Assembly (NCBI GenBank): GCA_947095585.1
Contig: OX352761.1
Span: 61,704,882-61,768,881, forward strand
Direction: 5' to 3'
DNA from: Nephrocerus scutellatus
Lineage: Eukaryota > Arthropoda > Insecta > Diptera > Pipunculidae
Length of the DNA: 64,000 nt
In this document: piece by piece, positions 34,754-49,300 of the stretch
Layout of the letters: each line of letters starts with the position of its first letter
How positions within the stretch are numbered: the first letter of the stretch is position 1
Notes under the pieces: model-generated
Database searches by the model: none
What the model was told of the DNA's origin: nothing
What the model saw: only the letters and a program-made list of their open reading frames with translations
Position numbers and translations under genes: made by a program

Positions 34754-37700
34754 GCCAGATCCCAGAATTTCCATAGGAACAAGTCTTATAGTCACATATT
34801 AGTCCCACATTCCGAATTTCATACGAATCCCTTGAGAAATGGCTTGGTTCTAAGAATCCCAGACCCTATTGGCCAGATCCCAGAATTTCCATAGGAACAA
34901 GTCTTATAGTCACGTATTAGTCCCACATTCCGAGTTTCATACGAATCCCTTGAGAAATGGCTTGGTTCCAAAAATCCCAGACCCTATTGGCCAGATCCCA
35001 GAATTTCCATAGGTAGAAGTCTTATAGTCACATATTAGTCTTACATTCCGAGTTTCATACGAATCCCTTGAGAAATGGCTTGGTTCCAAAAATCCCAGGC
35101 CCTATTGGCCAGATCCCAGAATTTCCATAGGAACAAGTCTTATAGTCACATGTTAGTCCTACATTCCGAGTTCAATTGAATCCCTTGAGAAATGGTTTGG
35201 TTCCAAAAATCCCAGACCGTATTGGCCAGATCCCAGAATTTCCATAGGAACAAGTCTTATAGTCACATATTAGTCCCACATTCCTAGTTTCATACGAAAT
35301 GGCTTGGTTCCAAAAATCCCAGACCCTATTGGCCAGATCCCAGAATTTCCATAGGAACAAGTCTTATAGTCACATATTAGTCGTACCTTCCGAGTTTCAT
35401 ACGAATCCCTTGAGAAATGGCTTGGTTCCAAAAATCCCAGACCCTATTGGCCAGATCCCAGAATTTCCATAGGAACAAGTCTTATAGTCACATATTAGTC
35501 CTACATTCCGAGTTTCATACGAATCCCTTGAGAAATGGCTTGGTTCCAAAAATCCCAGACCCCAGAATTTCCATAGGAACAAGTCTAATAGTCACATATT
35601 AGTCCCACATTCCGAGTTTCATACGAATCTCTTGAGAAATGGCTTGGTTCCAAAAATCCCAGACCCTATTGGCCAGATCCCAGTCCATAGGAATAAGTCT
35701 TATAGTCACATATTAGTCCTACCTTCCGAGTTTCATACGAATCCCTTGAGAAATGGCTTGGTTCCAAAAATCCCAGACCCTATTGGCCAGATCCCAGAAT
35801 TTCCATAGGAACAAGTCTTATAGTCACATATTAGTCCCACATTCCGAGTTTCATACGAAACCCTTGAGAAATGGCTTGGTTCCAAAAATCCCAGACTCTA
35901 TTGGCCAGATCCCAGAATTTCCATAGGAACAAGTCTTATAGTCACATATTAGTCCTACATTCCGAGTTTCATACGAATCCCTTGAGAAATGGCTTGGTTC
36001 CAAAAATCCCAGACCCTATTGGCCAGATCGTAGAATTTCCATAGGAACAAGTCTTATAGTCACGTATTAGTCCCACATTCCGAGTTTCATACGAATCCCT
36101 TGAGAAATGGCTTGGTTCCAAAAATCCCAGGCACTATTGGCCAGATCCCAGAATTTCCATAGGAACAAGTCTTATAGTCACATATTAGTCCTACATTCCG
36201 AGTTTCATACGAATCCCTTGAGAAATGGCTTGGTTCCAAAAATCCCAGACCCTATTGGCCAGATCCCAGAATTTCCATAGGAACAAGTCTTATAGTCACA
36301 TATTAGTCCTACATTCCGAGTTTCATAGGAATCCCTTGAGAAATGGCTTGGTTCCAAAAATCCCAGACCCTATTGGCCAGATCCCAGAATTTCCATAGGA
36401 ACAAGTCTTATAGTCACGCATTAGTCCCACATTCCGAGTTTCATACGAATCCCTTGAGAAATGGCTTGGTTCCAAAAATCCCAGGCCCTATTGGCCAGAT
36501 CCCAGAATTTCCATAGAAACAAGTCTTATAGTCACATATTAGTCCTACATTCCGAGTTTCATACGAATCCCTTGAGAAATGGCTTGGTTCCAAAAATCCC
36601 AGACCCTATTGGCCAGATCCCAGAATTTCCATAGGAACAAGTCTTATAGTCACATATTAGTCCTACATTCCGAGTTTCATACGAATCCCTTGAGAAATGG
36701 CTTGGTTCCAAAAATCCCAGACCCTATTGGCCAGATCCCAGAATTTCCATAGGAACAAGTCTTATAGTCACATATTAGTCCCACATTCCGAGTTTCATAC
36801 GAAACCCTTGAGAAATGGCTTGGTTCCAAAAATCCCAGACCCTATTGGCCAGATCCCAGAATTTCCATAGGAACAAGTCTTATAGTCACATATTAGTCCT
36901 ACATTCCGAGTTTCATACGAATCCCTTGAGAAATGGCTTGGTTCCAAAAATCCCAGACCCTATTGGCCAGATCCCAGAATTTCCATAGGAACAAGTCTTA
37001 TAGTCACATATTAGTCCCACATTCCGAGTTTCATAGGAATCCCTTGAGAAATGGCTTGGTTCCAAAAATCCCAGGCCCTATTCGCCAGATCCCAGAATTT
37101 CCATATGAACAAGTCTTATAGTCACATATTAGTCCTAGATTCCGAGTTTCATATGAATCCCTTGAGAAATGGCTTGGTTCCAAAAATCCCAGACCCTATT
37201 GGCCAGATCCCAGAATTTCCATAGGAACAAGTCTTATAGTCACATATTAGTCCTACATTCCGAGTTTCATACGAATCCCTTGAGAAATGGCTTGGTTCCA
37301 AAAATTCCCAGGCCCTATTGGCCAGATCCCAGAATTTCCATAGGAACAAGTCTTATAGTCACATATTAGTCCTACATTCCGAGTTTCATAGGAATCCCTT
37401 GAGAAATGGCTTGGTTACAAAAATCCCAGGCCCTATTGGCCAGATCCCAGAATTTCTATAGGAAAAAGTCTTATAGTCACATATTAGTCGCACATTCCGA
37501 GTTTCATACGAATCCCTTGAGAAATGGCTTGGTTCCAAAAATTCCAGACCCTATTGGCCAGATCCCAGAATTTCCATAGGAACACGTCTTATAGTCACGT
37601 ATTAGTCCCACATTCCGAGTTTCATACGAATCCCTTAAGAAATGGCTTGGTTCCAAAAATCCCAGGCCCTATTGGTCAGATCCCAGAATTTCCATAGGAA

Positions 37701-39023
37701 CAAGTCTTATAGTCACATATTAGTCCTACATTCCGAGTTTCATACGAATCCCTTGAGAAATGGCTTGGTTCCAAAAATCCCAGACCCTATTGGCCAGATC
37801 CCAGAATTTCCATAGGAACAAGTCTTATAGTCACATATTAGTCCTACATTCCGAGTTTCATACGAATCCCTTGAGAAATGGCTTGGTTCCAAAAATCCCA
37901 AACCCTGTTGGCCAGATCCCAGAATTACCATAGGAACAAGTCGTATAGTCACATATTAGTCCCACATTTCGAGTTTCATAGGAATCCCTTGAGAAATGGC
38001 TTGTTTCCAAAAATCCCAGGCCCTATTGGCCAGATCCCAGAGTTTCCATAGGAACAAGTCTTATAGTCACATATTAGTCCTACATTCCGAGTTTCATATG
38101 AATCCCTTGAGAAATGGCTTGGTTCCAAAAATCCCAGACCCTATTGGCCAGATCCCAGAATTTCCATAGGAACAAGTCTTATAGTCACATATTAGTCCTA
38201 CATTCCGAGTTTCATACGAATCCCTTGAGAAATGGCTTAGTTCCAAAAATTCCCAGGCCCAATTGGCCAGATCCCAGAATTTCAATAGGAACAAGTCTTA
38301 TAGTCACATATTAGTCCTACATTCCGAGTTTCATAGGAATCCCTTGAGAAGTGGCTTGGTTCCAAAAATCCCAGGACCTATTGGCCAGATCCCAGAATTT
38401 CCATAGGAACAAGCCTTATAGTCACATATTAGTCGCACATTCCGAGTTTCATACGAATCCCTTGAGAAATGGCTTGGTTCCAAAAATCCCAGACCCTATT
38501 GGCCAGATCCCAGAATTTCCATAGGAACAAGTCTTATAGTCACGTATTAGTCCCACATTCCGAGTTTCATACGAATCCCTTGAGAAATGGCTTGGTTCCA
38601 AAAATCCCAGACCCTATTGGCCAGATCCCAGAATTTCCATAGGAACAAGTCTTATAGTCATGTATTAGTCCCACATTCCGAGTTTCATACGAATCCCTTA
38701 AGAAATGGCTTGGTTCCAGAAATCCCAGTCCCTATTGGCCAGATCCCAGAATTTCCATAGGAACAAGTCTTATAGTCACATATTAGTCCTACATTCCGAG
38801 TTTCATACGAATCCCTTGAGAAATGGCTTGGTTCCAAAAATCCCAGGCCCTATTGGCCAGATCCCAGAATTTCCATAGGAAAAAGTCTTATAGTCACATA
38901 TTAGTCCTACATTCCGAGTTTCATACGAATCCCTTGATAAATGGCTTGGTTCCAAAAATCCCAGACCCTATTGGCCAGATCCCAGAATTTCCATAGGAAC
39001 AGGTCTTATAGTCACATATTAGT
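34754..39023 (+). repeat. Transition-zone block, copy 2
   Basis: Second copy of 29,940-33,860. The 4,814-bp offset equals 41 x 118 - 24, and the -24 is fully accounted for by the odd-length monomers in between (-1, -11, -14, -4, +1, +5, +1, -1). Differences that I noticed in the first 1.5 kb are few (cataggaac for catatgaac near 34,892, gaccgt near 35,217, tagtcc for tattcc near 36,304). A four-monomer gain near 36,780-37,140 brings in the first ccatatgaac/cctagattcc monomer of the right-hand type. Confidence 0.82.
35172..35694 (+). repeat. Deletion cassette X, copy 2
   Basis: Same three shortened monomers as at 30,358-30,880, offset 4,814 bp. Confidence 0.88.
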
Positions 39024-40440
39024 CCTACATTCCGAGTTTCATACGAATCCCTTGAGAAATGGCTTGGTTCCAAAAATCCCAGACCCTATTGGCCAGATCC
39101 CAGAATTTCCATAGGAACAAGTCTTATAGTCACGTATTAGTCCCACATTCCGAGTTTCATACGAATCCCTTGAGAAATGGCTTGGTTCCAAAAATCCCAG
39201 ACCCTATTGGCCAGATCCCAGAATTTCCATAGGAACAGGTCTTATAGTCACATATTAGTCCTACATTCCGAGTTTCATACGAATCCCTTGATAAATGGCT
39301 TGGTTCCAAAAATCCCAGGCCCTATTGGCCAGATCCCAGAATTTCCATAGGAACAGGTCTTATAGTCACATATTAGTCCCACATTCCGAGTTTCATACGA
39401 ATCCCTTGAGAAATGGCTTGGTTCCAAAAATCCCAGACGCTATTGGCCAGATCCCAGAATATCCATAGGAACAAGTCTTATAGTCACATATTAGTCCTAC
39501 ATTCCGAGTTTCATACGAATCCCTTGAGAAATGGCTTGGTTCCAAAAATCCCAGGCCCTATTGGCCAGATCCCAGAATTTCCATAGAAACAAGTCTTATA
39601 GTCACATATTAGTCCTACATTCCGAGTTTCATACGAATCCCTTGAGAAATGGCTTGGTTCCAAAAATCCCAGACCCTATTGGCCAGATCCCAGAATTTCC
39701 ATAGGAACAGGTCTTATAGTCACATATTAGTCCTACATTCCGAGTTTCATACGAATCCCTTGATAAATGGCTTGGTTCCAAAAATCCCAGGCCCTATTGG
39801 CCAGATCCCAGAATTTCCATAGGAACAGGTCTTATAGTCACATATTAGTCCCACATTCCGAGTTTCATACGAATCCCTTGAGAAATGGCTTGGTTCCAAA
39901 AATCCCAGACGCTATTGGCCAGATCCCAGAATATCCATAGGAACAAGTCTTATAGTCACATATTAGTCCTACATTCCGAGTTTCATACGAATCCCTTGAG
40001 AAATGGCTTGGTTCCAAAAATCCCAGGCCCTATTGGCCAGATCCCAGAATTTCCATAGAAACAAGTCTTATAGTCACATATTAGTCCTACATTCCGAGTT
40101 TCATACGAATCCCTTGAGAAATGGCTTGGTTCCAAAAATCCCAGACCCTATTGGCCAGATCCCAGAATTTCCATAGGAACAAGTCTTATAGTCACATATT
40201 AGTCCTACATTCCGAGTTTCATACGAATCCCTTGAGAAATGGCTTGGTTCCAAAAATCCCAGACCCTATTGGCCAGATCCCAGAATTTCCATAGGAACAA
40301 GTCTTATAGTTACATATTAGTCCCACGTTTCGAGTTTCATAGGAATCCCTTCAGAAATGGCTTGGTTCCAAAAATCCCAGGCCCTATTGGCCAGATCCCA
40401 GAGTTTCCATAGGAACAAGTCTTATAGTCACATATTAGTC
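39024..40440 (+). repeat. Four-monomer (472-bp) tandem repeat around the gacgc monomer
   Basis: The group gaccc/aacagg, gataaatgg/aacagg, gacgc/gaatatcc, ggccc/catagaaac occurs twice in succession, with gacgc at 39,436 and 39,908. Equivalent 472-bp doublings around the same gacgc monomer occur at 42,271/42,743, 52,660/53,132 and 59,628/60,100. All four lie in the right half. Confidence 0.85.
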
Positions 40441-43427
40441 CTACATTCCGAGTTTCATATAAATCCCTTGAGAAATGGCTTGGTTCCAAAAATCCCAGAC
40501 CCTATTGGCCAGATCCCAGAATTTCCATAGGAACAAGTCTTATAGTCACATATTAGTCCTACATTCCGAGTTTCATACGAATCCCTTGAGAAATGGCTTG
40601 GTTCCAAAAATTCCCAGGCCCTATTGGCCAGATCCCAGAATTTCCATAGGAACAAGTCTTATAGTCACATATTAGTCCCACATTCCGAGTTTCATACGAA
40701 ACCCTTGAGAAATGGCTTGGTTCCAAAAATCCCAGACCCTATTGGCCAGATCCCAGAATTTCCATAGGAACAAGTCTTATAGTCACATATTAGTCCCACA
40801 TTTCGAGTTTCATAGGAATCCCTTGAGAAATGGCTTGGTTCCAAAAATCCCAGGCCCTATTCGCCAGATCCCAGAATTTCCATATGAACAAGTCTTATAG
40901 TCACATATTAGTCCTAGATTCCGAGTTTCATATGAATCCCTTGAGAAATGGCTTGGTTCCAAAAATCCCAGACCCTATTGGCCAGATCCCAGAATTTCCA
41001 TAGGAACAAGTCTTATAGTCACATATTAGTCCTACATTCCGAGTTTCATACGAATCCCTTGAGAAATGGCTTGGTTCCAAAAATTCCCAGGCCCTATTGG
41101 CCAGATCCCAGAATTTCCATAGGAACAAGTCTTATAGTCACATATTAGTCCTACATTCCGAGTTTCATAGGAATCCCTTGAGAAATGGCTTGGTTCCAAA
41201 AATCCCAGGCCCTATTGGCCAGATCCCAGAATTTCTATAGGAAAAAGTCTTATAGTCACATATTAGTCGCACATTCCGAGTTTCATACGAATCCCTTGAG
41301 AAATGGCTTGCTTCCAAAAATCCCAGACCCTATTGGCCAGATCCCAGAATTTCCATAGGAACACGTCTTATAGTCACGTATTAGTCCCACATTCCGAGTT
41401 TCATACGAATCCCTTGAGAAATGGCTTGGTTCCAAAAATCCCAGACCCTATTGGCCAGATCCCAGAATTTCCATAGGAACAAGTCTTATAGTCACATATT
41501 AGTCCTACATTCCGAGTTTCATACGAATCCCTTGAGAAATGGCTTGGTTCCAAAAATTCCCAGGCCCAATTGGCCAGATCCCAGAATTTCCATAGGAACA
41601 AGTCTTATAGTCACATATTAGTCCTACATTCCGAGTTTCATAGGAATCCCTTGAGAAATGGCTTGGTTCCAAAAATCCCAGGCCCTATTGGCCAGATCCC
41701 AGAATTTCCATAGGAACAAGTCTTATAGTCACATATTAGTCGCACATTCCGAGTTTCATACGAATCCCTTGAGAAATGGCTTGGTTCCAAAAATCCCAGA
41801 CCCTATTGGCCAGATCCCAGAATTTCCATAGGAACAAGTCTTATAGTCACGTATTAGTCCCACATTCCGAGTTTCATACGAATCCCTTGAGAAATGGCTT
41901 GGTTCCAAAAATCCCAGACCCTATTGGCCAGATCCCAGAATTTCCATAGGAACAAGTCTTATAGTCACGTATTAGTCCCACATTCCGAGTTTCATACGAA
42001 TCCCTTGAGAAATGGCTTGGTTCCAAAAATCCCAGGCCCTATTGGCCAGATCCCAGAATTTCCATAGGAAAAAGTCTTATAGTCACATATTAGTCCTACA
42101 TTCCGAGTTTCATACGAATCCCTTGATAAATGGCTTGGTTCCAAAAATCCCAGGCCCTATTGGCCAGATCCCAGAATTTCCATAGGAACAGGTCTTATAG
42201 TCACATATTAGTCCCACATTCCGAGTTTCATACGAATCCCTTGAGAAATGGCTTGGTTCCAAAAATCCCAGACGCTATTGGCCAGATCCCAGAATATCCA
42301 TAGGAACAAGTCTTATAGTCACATATTAGTCCTACATTCCGAGTTTCATACGAATCCCTTGAGAAATGGCTTGGTTCCAAAAATCCCAGACCCTATTGGC
42401 CAGATCCCAGAATTTCCATAGGAACAAGTCTTATAGTCACGTATTAGTCCCACATTCCGAGTTTCATACGAATCCCTTGAGAAATGGCTTGGTTCCAAAA
42501 ATCCCAGACCCTATTGGCCAGATCCCAGAATTTCCATAGGAACAGGTCTTATAGTCACATATTAGTCCTACATTCCGAGTTTCATACGAATCCCTTGATA
42601 AATGGCTTGGTTCCAAAAATCCCAGGCCCTATTGGCCAGATCCCAGAATTTCCATAGGAACAGGTCTTATAGTCACATATTAGTCCCACATTCCGAGTTT
42701 CATACGAATCCCTTGAGAAATGGCTTGGTTCCAAAAATCCCAGACGCTATTGGCCAGATCCCAGAATATCCATAGGAACAAGTCTTATAGTCACATATTA
42801 GTCCTACATTCCGAGTTTCATACGAATCCCTTGAGAAATGGCTTGGTTCCAAAAATCCCAGACCCTATTGGCCAGATCCCAGAATTTCCATAGGAACAAG
42901 TCTTATAGTCACGTATTAGTCCCACATTCCGAGTTTCATACGAATCCCTTGAGAAATGGCTTGGTTCCAAAAATCCCAGACCCTATTGGCCAGATCCCAG
43001 AATTTCCATAGGAACAAGTCTTATAGTCACATATTAGTCCCACATTCCGAGTTTCATACGAATCCCTTGAGAAATGGCTTGGTTCCAAAAATCCCAGACG
43101 CTATTGGCCAGATCCCAGAATATCCATAGGAACAAGTCTTATAGTCACATATTAGTCCTACATTCCGAGTTTCATACGAATCCCTTGAGAAATGGCTTGG
43201 TTCCAAAAATCCCAGACCCTATTGGCCAGATCCCAGAATTTCCATAGGAACAAGTCTTATAGTCACGTATTAGTCCCACATTCCGAGTTTCATACGAATC
43301 CCTTGAGAAATGGCTTGGTTCCAAAAATCCCAGACCCTATTGGCCAGATCCCAGAATTTCCATAGGAACAAGTCTTATAGTCACATATTAGTCCCACATT
43401 CCGAGTTTCATACGAAACCCTTGAGAA
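40441..43427 (+). repeat. Right-type higher-order unit a
   Basis: This begins with the series tataaatccc, ttcccagg, gaaaccc, tttcgag, attcgcc/ccatatgaac, cctagattcc, tttctatagg/aaaaag, aacacgtc, which defines the right-hand sub-array. The attcgcc mark at 40,860 repeats at 43,576 (2,716 bp, 23 monomers plus 2). The aaaccc/gaattacc monomer found in later units is missing. Inside are the 472-bp doubling at 42,271/42,743 and a further three-monomer (354-bp) repeat to 43,097. Confidence 0.8.
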
Positions 43428-46380
43428 ATGGCTTGGTTCCAAAAATCCCAGACCCTATTGGCCAGATCCCAGAATTTCCATAGGAACAAGTCTTATAGTC
43501 ACATATTAGTCCCACATTTCGAGTTTCATAGGAATCCCTTGAGAAATGGCTTGGTTCCAAAAATCCCAGGCCCTATTCGCCAGATCCCAGAATTTCCATA
43601 TGAACAAGTCTTATAGTCACATATTAGTCCTAGATTCCGAGTTTCATATGAATCCCTTGAGAAATGGCTTGGTTCCAAAAATCCCAGACCCTATTGGCCA
43701 GATCCCAGAATTTCCATAGGAACAAGTCTTATAGTCACATATTAGTCCTACATTCCGAGTTTCATACGAATCCCTTGAGAAATGGCTTGGTTCCAAAAAT
43801 TCCCAGGCCCTATTGGCCAGATCCCAGAATTTCCATAGGAACAAGTCTTATAGTCACATATTAGTCCTACATTCCGAGTTTCATGGGAATCCCTTGAGAA
43901 ATGGCTTGGTTCCAAAAATCCCTGGCCCTATTGGCCAGATCCCAGAATTTCTATAGGAAAAAGTCTTATAGTCACATATTAGTCGCACATTCCGAGTTTC
44001 ATACGAATCCCTTGAGAAATGGCTTGGTTCCAAAAATCCCAGACCCTATTGGCCAGATCCCAGAATTTCCATAGGAACACGTCTTATAGTCACGTATTAG
44101 TCCCACATTCCGAGTTTCATACGAATCCCTTGAGAAATGGCTTGGTTCCAAAAATCCCAGGCCCTATTGGTCAGATCCCAGAATTTCCATAGGAACAAGT
44201 CTTATAGTCACATATTAGTCCTACATTCCGAGTTTCATACGAATCCCTTGAGAAATGGCTTGGTTCCAAAAATCCCAGACCCTATTGGCCAGATCCCAGA
44301 ATTTCCATAGGAACAAGTCTTATAGTCACATATTAGTCCTACATTCCGAGTTTCATACGAATCCCTTGAGAAATGGCTTGGTTCCAAAAATCCCAAACCC
44401 TATTGGCCAGATCCCAGAATTACCATAGGAACAAGTCTTATAGTCACATATTAGTCCTACATTCCGAGTTTCATATGAATCCCTTGAGAAATGGCTTGGT
44501 TCCAAAAATCCCAGACCCTATTGGCCAGATCCCAGAATTTCCATAGGAACAAGTCTTATAGTCACATATTAGTCCTACATTCCGAGTTTCATACGAATCC
44601 CTTGAGAAATGGCTTGGTTCCAAAAATTCCCAGGCCCAATTGGCCAGATCCCAGAATTTCCATAGGAACAAGTCTTATAGTCACATATTAGTCCTACATT
44701 CCGAGTTTCATAGGAATCCCTTGAGAAATGGCTTGGTTCCAAAAATCCCAGGCCCTATTGGCCAGATCCCAGAATTTCCATAGGAACAAGCCTTATAGTC
44801 ACATATTAGTCCCACATTCCGAGTTTCATACGAATCCCTTGAGAAATGGCTTGGTTCCAAAAATCCCAGACCCTATTGGCCAGATCCCAGAATTTCCATA
44901 GGAACAAGTCTTATAGTCACGTATTAGTCCCACATTCCGAGTTTCATACGAATCCCTTGAGAAATGGCTTGGTTCCAAAAATCCCAGACCCTATCGGCCA
45001 GATCCCAGAATTTCCATAGGAACAAGTCTTATAGTCACGTATTAGTCCCACATTCCGAGTTTCATACGAATCCCTAAAGAAATGGCTTGGTTCCAAAAAT
45101 CCCAGTCCCTATTGGCCAGATCCCAGAATTTCCATAGGAACAAGTCTTATAGTCACATATTAGTCCTACATTCCGAGTTTCATACGAATCCCTTGAGAAA
45201 TGGCTTGGTTCCAAAAATCCCAGGCCCTATTGGCCAGATCCCAGAATTTCCATAGGAAAAAGTCTTATAGTCACATATTAGTCCTACATTCCGAGTTTCA
45301 TACGAATCCCTTGAGAAATGGCTTGGTTCCAAAAATCCTAGACCCTATTGGCCAGATCCCAGAATTTCCATAGGAACAGGTCTTATAGTCACATATTAGT
45401 CCTACATTCCGAGTTTCATACGAATCCCTTGATAAATGGCTTGGTTCCAAAAATCCCAGGCCCTATTGGCCAGATCCCAGAATTTCCATAGGAACAGGTC
45501 TTATAGTCACATATTAGTTCCACATTCCGAGTTTCATACGAATCCCTTGAGAAATGGCTTTGTTCCAAAAATCCCAGACGCTATTGGCCAGATCCCAGAA
45601 TATCCATAGGAACAAGTCTTATAGTCACATATTAGTCCTACATTCCGAGTTTCATACGAATCCCTTGAGAAATGGCTTGGTTCCAAAAATCCCAGGCCCT
45701 ATTGGCCAGATCCCAGAATTTCCATAGAAACAAGTCTTATAGTCACATATTAGTCCTACATTCCGAGTTTCATACGAATCCCTTGAGAAATGGCTTGGTT
45801 CCAAAAATCCCAGACCCTATTGGCCAGATCCCAGAATTTCCATAGGAACAAGTCTTATAGTCACATATTAGTCCTACATTCCGAGTTTCATAAGAATCCC
45901 TTGAGAAATGGCTTGGTTCCAAAAATCCCAGACCCTATTGGCCAGATCCCAGAATTTCCATAGGAACAAGTCTTATAGTCACATATTAGTCCCACATTTC
46001 GAGTTTCATAGGAATCCCTTGAGAAATGGCTTGGTTCCAAAAATCCCAGGCCCTATTGGCCAGATCCCAGAGTTTCCATAGGAACAAGTCTTATAGTCAC
46101 ATATTAGTCCTACATTCCGAGTTTCATATAAATCCCTTGAGAAATGGCTTGGTTCCAAAAATCCCAGACCCTATTGGCCAGATCCCAGAATTTCCATAGG
46201 AACAAGTCTTATAGTCACATATTAGTCCTACATTCCGAGTTTCATACGAATCCCTTGAGAAATGGCTTGGTTCCAAAAATTCCCAGGCCCTATTGGCCAG
46301 ATCCCAGAATTTCCATAGGAACAAGTCTTATAGTCACATATTAGTCCCACATTCCGAGTTTCATACGAAACCCTTGAGAA
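43428..46380 (+). repeat. Right-type higher-order unit b (2,953 bp)
   Basis: This repeats unit c at 2,953 bp (25 monomers plus 3). Anchors: attcgcc 43,576 to 46,529, aaaccc 44,395 to 47,348, gacgc 45,577 to 48,530. From about 44,471 the offset becomes 3,071, because one tttcgag/cttgtttcc monomer is absent here and present near 47,430. The 26-monomer spacing equals that of the left-hand units at 24,474 and 27,545. Confidence 0.8.
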
Positions 46381-49300
46381 ATGGCTTGGTTCCAAAAATC
46401 CCAGACCCTATTGGCCAGATCCCAGAATTTCCATAGGAACAAGTCTTATAGTCACATATTAGTCCCACATTTCGAGTTTCATAGGAATCCCTTGAGAAAT
46501 GGCTTGGTTCCAAAAATCCCAGGCCCTATTCGCCAGATCCCAGAATTTCCATATGAACAAGTCTTATAGTCACATATTAGTCCTAGATTCCGAGTTTCAT
46601 ATGAATCCCTTGAGAAATGGCTTGGTTCCAAAAATCCCAGACCCTATTGGCCAGATCCCAGAATTTCCATAGGAACAAGTCTTATAGTCACATATTAGTC
46701 CTACATTCCGAGTTTCATACGAATCCCTTGAGAAATGGCTTGGTTCCAAAAATTCCCAGGCCCTATTGGCCAGATCCCAGAATTTCCATAGGAACAAGTC
46801 TTATAGTCACATATTAGTCCTACATTCCAAGTTTCATAGGAATCCCTTGAGAAATGGCTTGGTTCCAAAAATCCCAGGCCCTATTGGCCAGATCCCAGAA
46901 TTTCTATAGGAAAAAGTCTTATAGTCACATATTAGTCGCACATTCCGAGTTTCATACGAATCCCTTGAGAAATGGCTTGGTTCCAAAAATCCCAGACCCT
47001 ATTGGCCAGATCCCAGAATTTCCATAGGAACACGTCTTATAGTCACGTATTAGTCCCACATTCCGAGTTTCATACAAATCCCTTGAGAAATGGCTTGGTT
47101 CCAAAAATCCCAGGCCCTATTGGTCAGATCCCAGAATTTCCATAGGAACAAGTCTTATAGTCACATATTAGTCCTACATTCCGAGTTTCATACGAATCCC
47201 TTGAGAAATGGCTTGGTTCCAAAAATCCCAGACCCTATTGGCCAGATCCCAGAATTTCCATAGGAACAAGTCTTATAGTCACATATTAGTCCTACATTCC
47301 GAGTTTCATACGAATCCCTTGAGAAATGGCTTGGTTCCAAAAATCCCAAACCCTATTGGCCAGATCCCAGAATTACCATAGGAACAAGTCTTATAGTCAC
47401 ATATTAGTCCCACATTTCGAGTTTCATAGGAATCCCTTGAGAAATGGCTTGTTTCCAAAAATCCCAGGCCCTATTGGCCAGATCCCAGAGTTTCCATAGG
47501 AACAAGTCTTATAGTCACATATTAGTCCTACATTCCGAGTTTCATATGAATCCCTTGAGAAATGGCTTGGTTCCAAAAATCCCAGACCCTATTGGCCAGA
47601 TCCCAGAATTTCCATAGGAACAAGTCTTATAGTCACATATTAGTCCTACATTCCGAGTTTCATACGAATCCCTTGAGAAATGGCTTGGTTCCAAAAATTC
47701 CCAGGCCCAATTGGCCAGATCCCAGAACTTCCATAGGAACAAGTCTTATAGTCACATATTAGTCCTACATTCCGAGTTTCATAGGAATCCCTTGAGAAAT
47801 GGCTTGGTTCCAAAAATCCCAGGCCCTATTGGCCAGATCCCAGAATTTCCATAGGAACAAGTCTTATAGTCACATATTAGTCGCACATTCCGAGTTTCAT
47901 ACGAATCCCTTGAGAAATGGCTTGGTTCCAAAAATTCCAGACCCTATTGGCCAGATCCCAGAATTTCCATAGGAACAAGTCTTATAGTCACGTATTAGTC
48001 CCACATTCCGAGTTTCATACGAATCCCTTGAGAAATGGCTTGGTTCCAAAAATCCCAGACCCTATTGGCCAGATCCCAGAATTTCCATAGGAACAAGTCT
48101 TATAGTCACGTATTAGTCCCACATTCCGAGTTTCATACGAATCCCTTAAGAAATGGCTTGGTTCCAAAAATCCCAGTCCCTATTGGCCAGATCCCAGAAT
48201 TTCCATAGGAACAAGTCTTATAGTCACATATTAGTCCTACATTCCGAGTTTCATACGAATCCCTTGAGAAATGGCTTGGTTCCAAAAATCCCAGGCCCTA
48301 TTGGCCAGATCCCAGAATTTCCATAGGAAAAAGTCTTATAGTCACATATTAGTCCTACATTCCGAGTTTCATACGAATCCCTTGATAAATGGCTTGGTTC
48401 CAAAAATCCCAGGCCCTATTGGCCAGATCCCAGAATTTCCATAGGAACAGGTCTTATAGTCACATATTAGTCCCACATTCCGAGTTTCATACGAATCCCT
48501 TGAGAAATGGCTTGGTTCCAAAAATCCCAGACGCTATTGGCCAGATCCCAGAATATCCATAGGAACAAGTCTTATAGTCACATATTAGTCCTACATTCCG
48601 AGTTTCATACGAATCCCTTGAGAAATGGCTTGGTTCCAAAAATCCCAGACCCTATTGGCCAGATCCCAGAATTTCCATAGGAACAAGTCTTATACATATT
48701 AGTCCTACATTCCGAGTTTCATACGAATCCCTTGAGAAATGGCTTGGTTCCAAAAATCCCAGACCCTATTGGCCAGATCCCAGAATTTCCATAGGAACAA
48801 GTCTTATAGTCACATATTAGTCCCACATTTCGAGTTTCATAGGAATCCCTTGAGAAATGGCTTGGTTCCAAAAATCCCAGGCCCTATTGGCCAGATCCCA
48901 GAGTTTCCATAGGAACAAGTCTTATAGTCACATATTAGTCCTACATTCCGAGTTTCATATAAATCCCTTGAGAAATGGCTTGATTCCAAAAATCCCAGAC
49001 CCTATTGGCCAGATCCCAGAATTTCCATAGGAACAAGTCTTATAGTCACATATTAGTCCTACATTCCGAGTTTCATACGAATCCCTTGAGAAATGGCTTG
49101 GTTCCAAAAATTCCCAGGCCCTATTGGCCAGATCCCAGAATTTCCATAGGAACAAGTCTTATAGTCACATATTAGTCCCACATTCCGAGTTTCATACGAA
49201 ACCCTTGAGAAATGGCTTGGTTCCAAAAATCCCAGACCCTATTGGCCAGATCCCAGAATTTCCATAGGAACAAGTCTTATAGTCACATATTAGTCCTACA

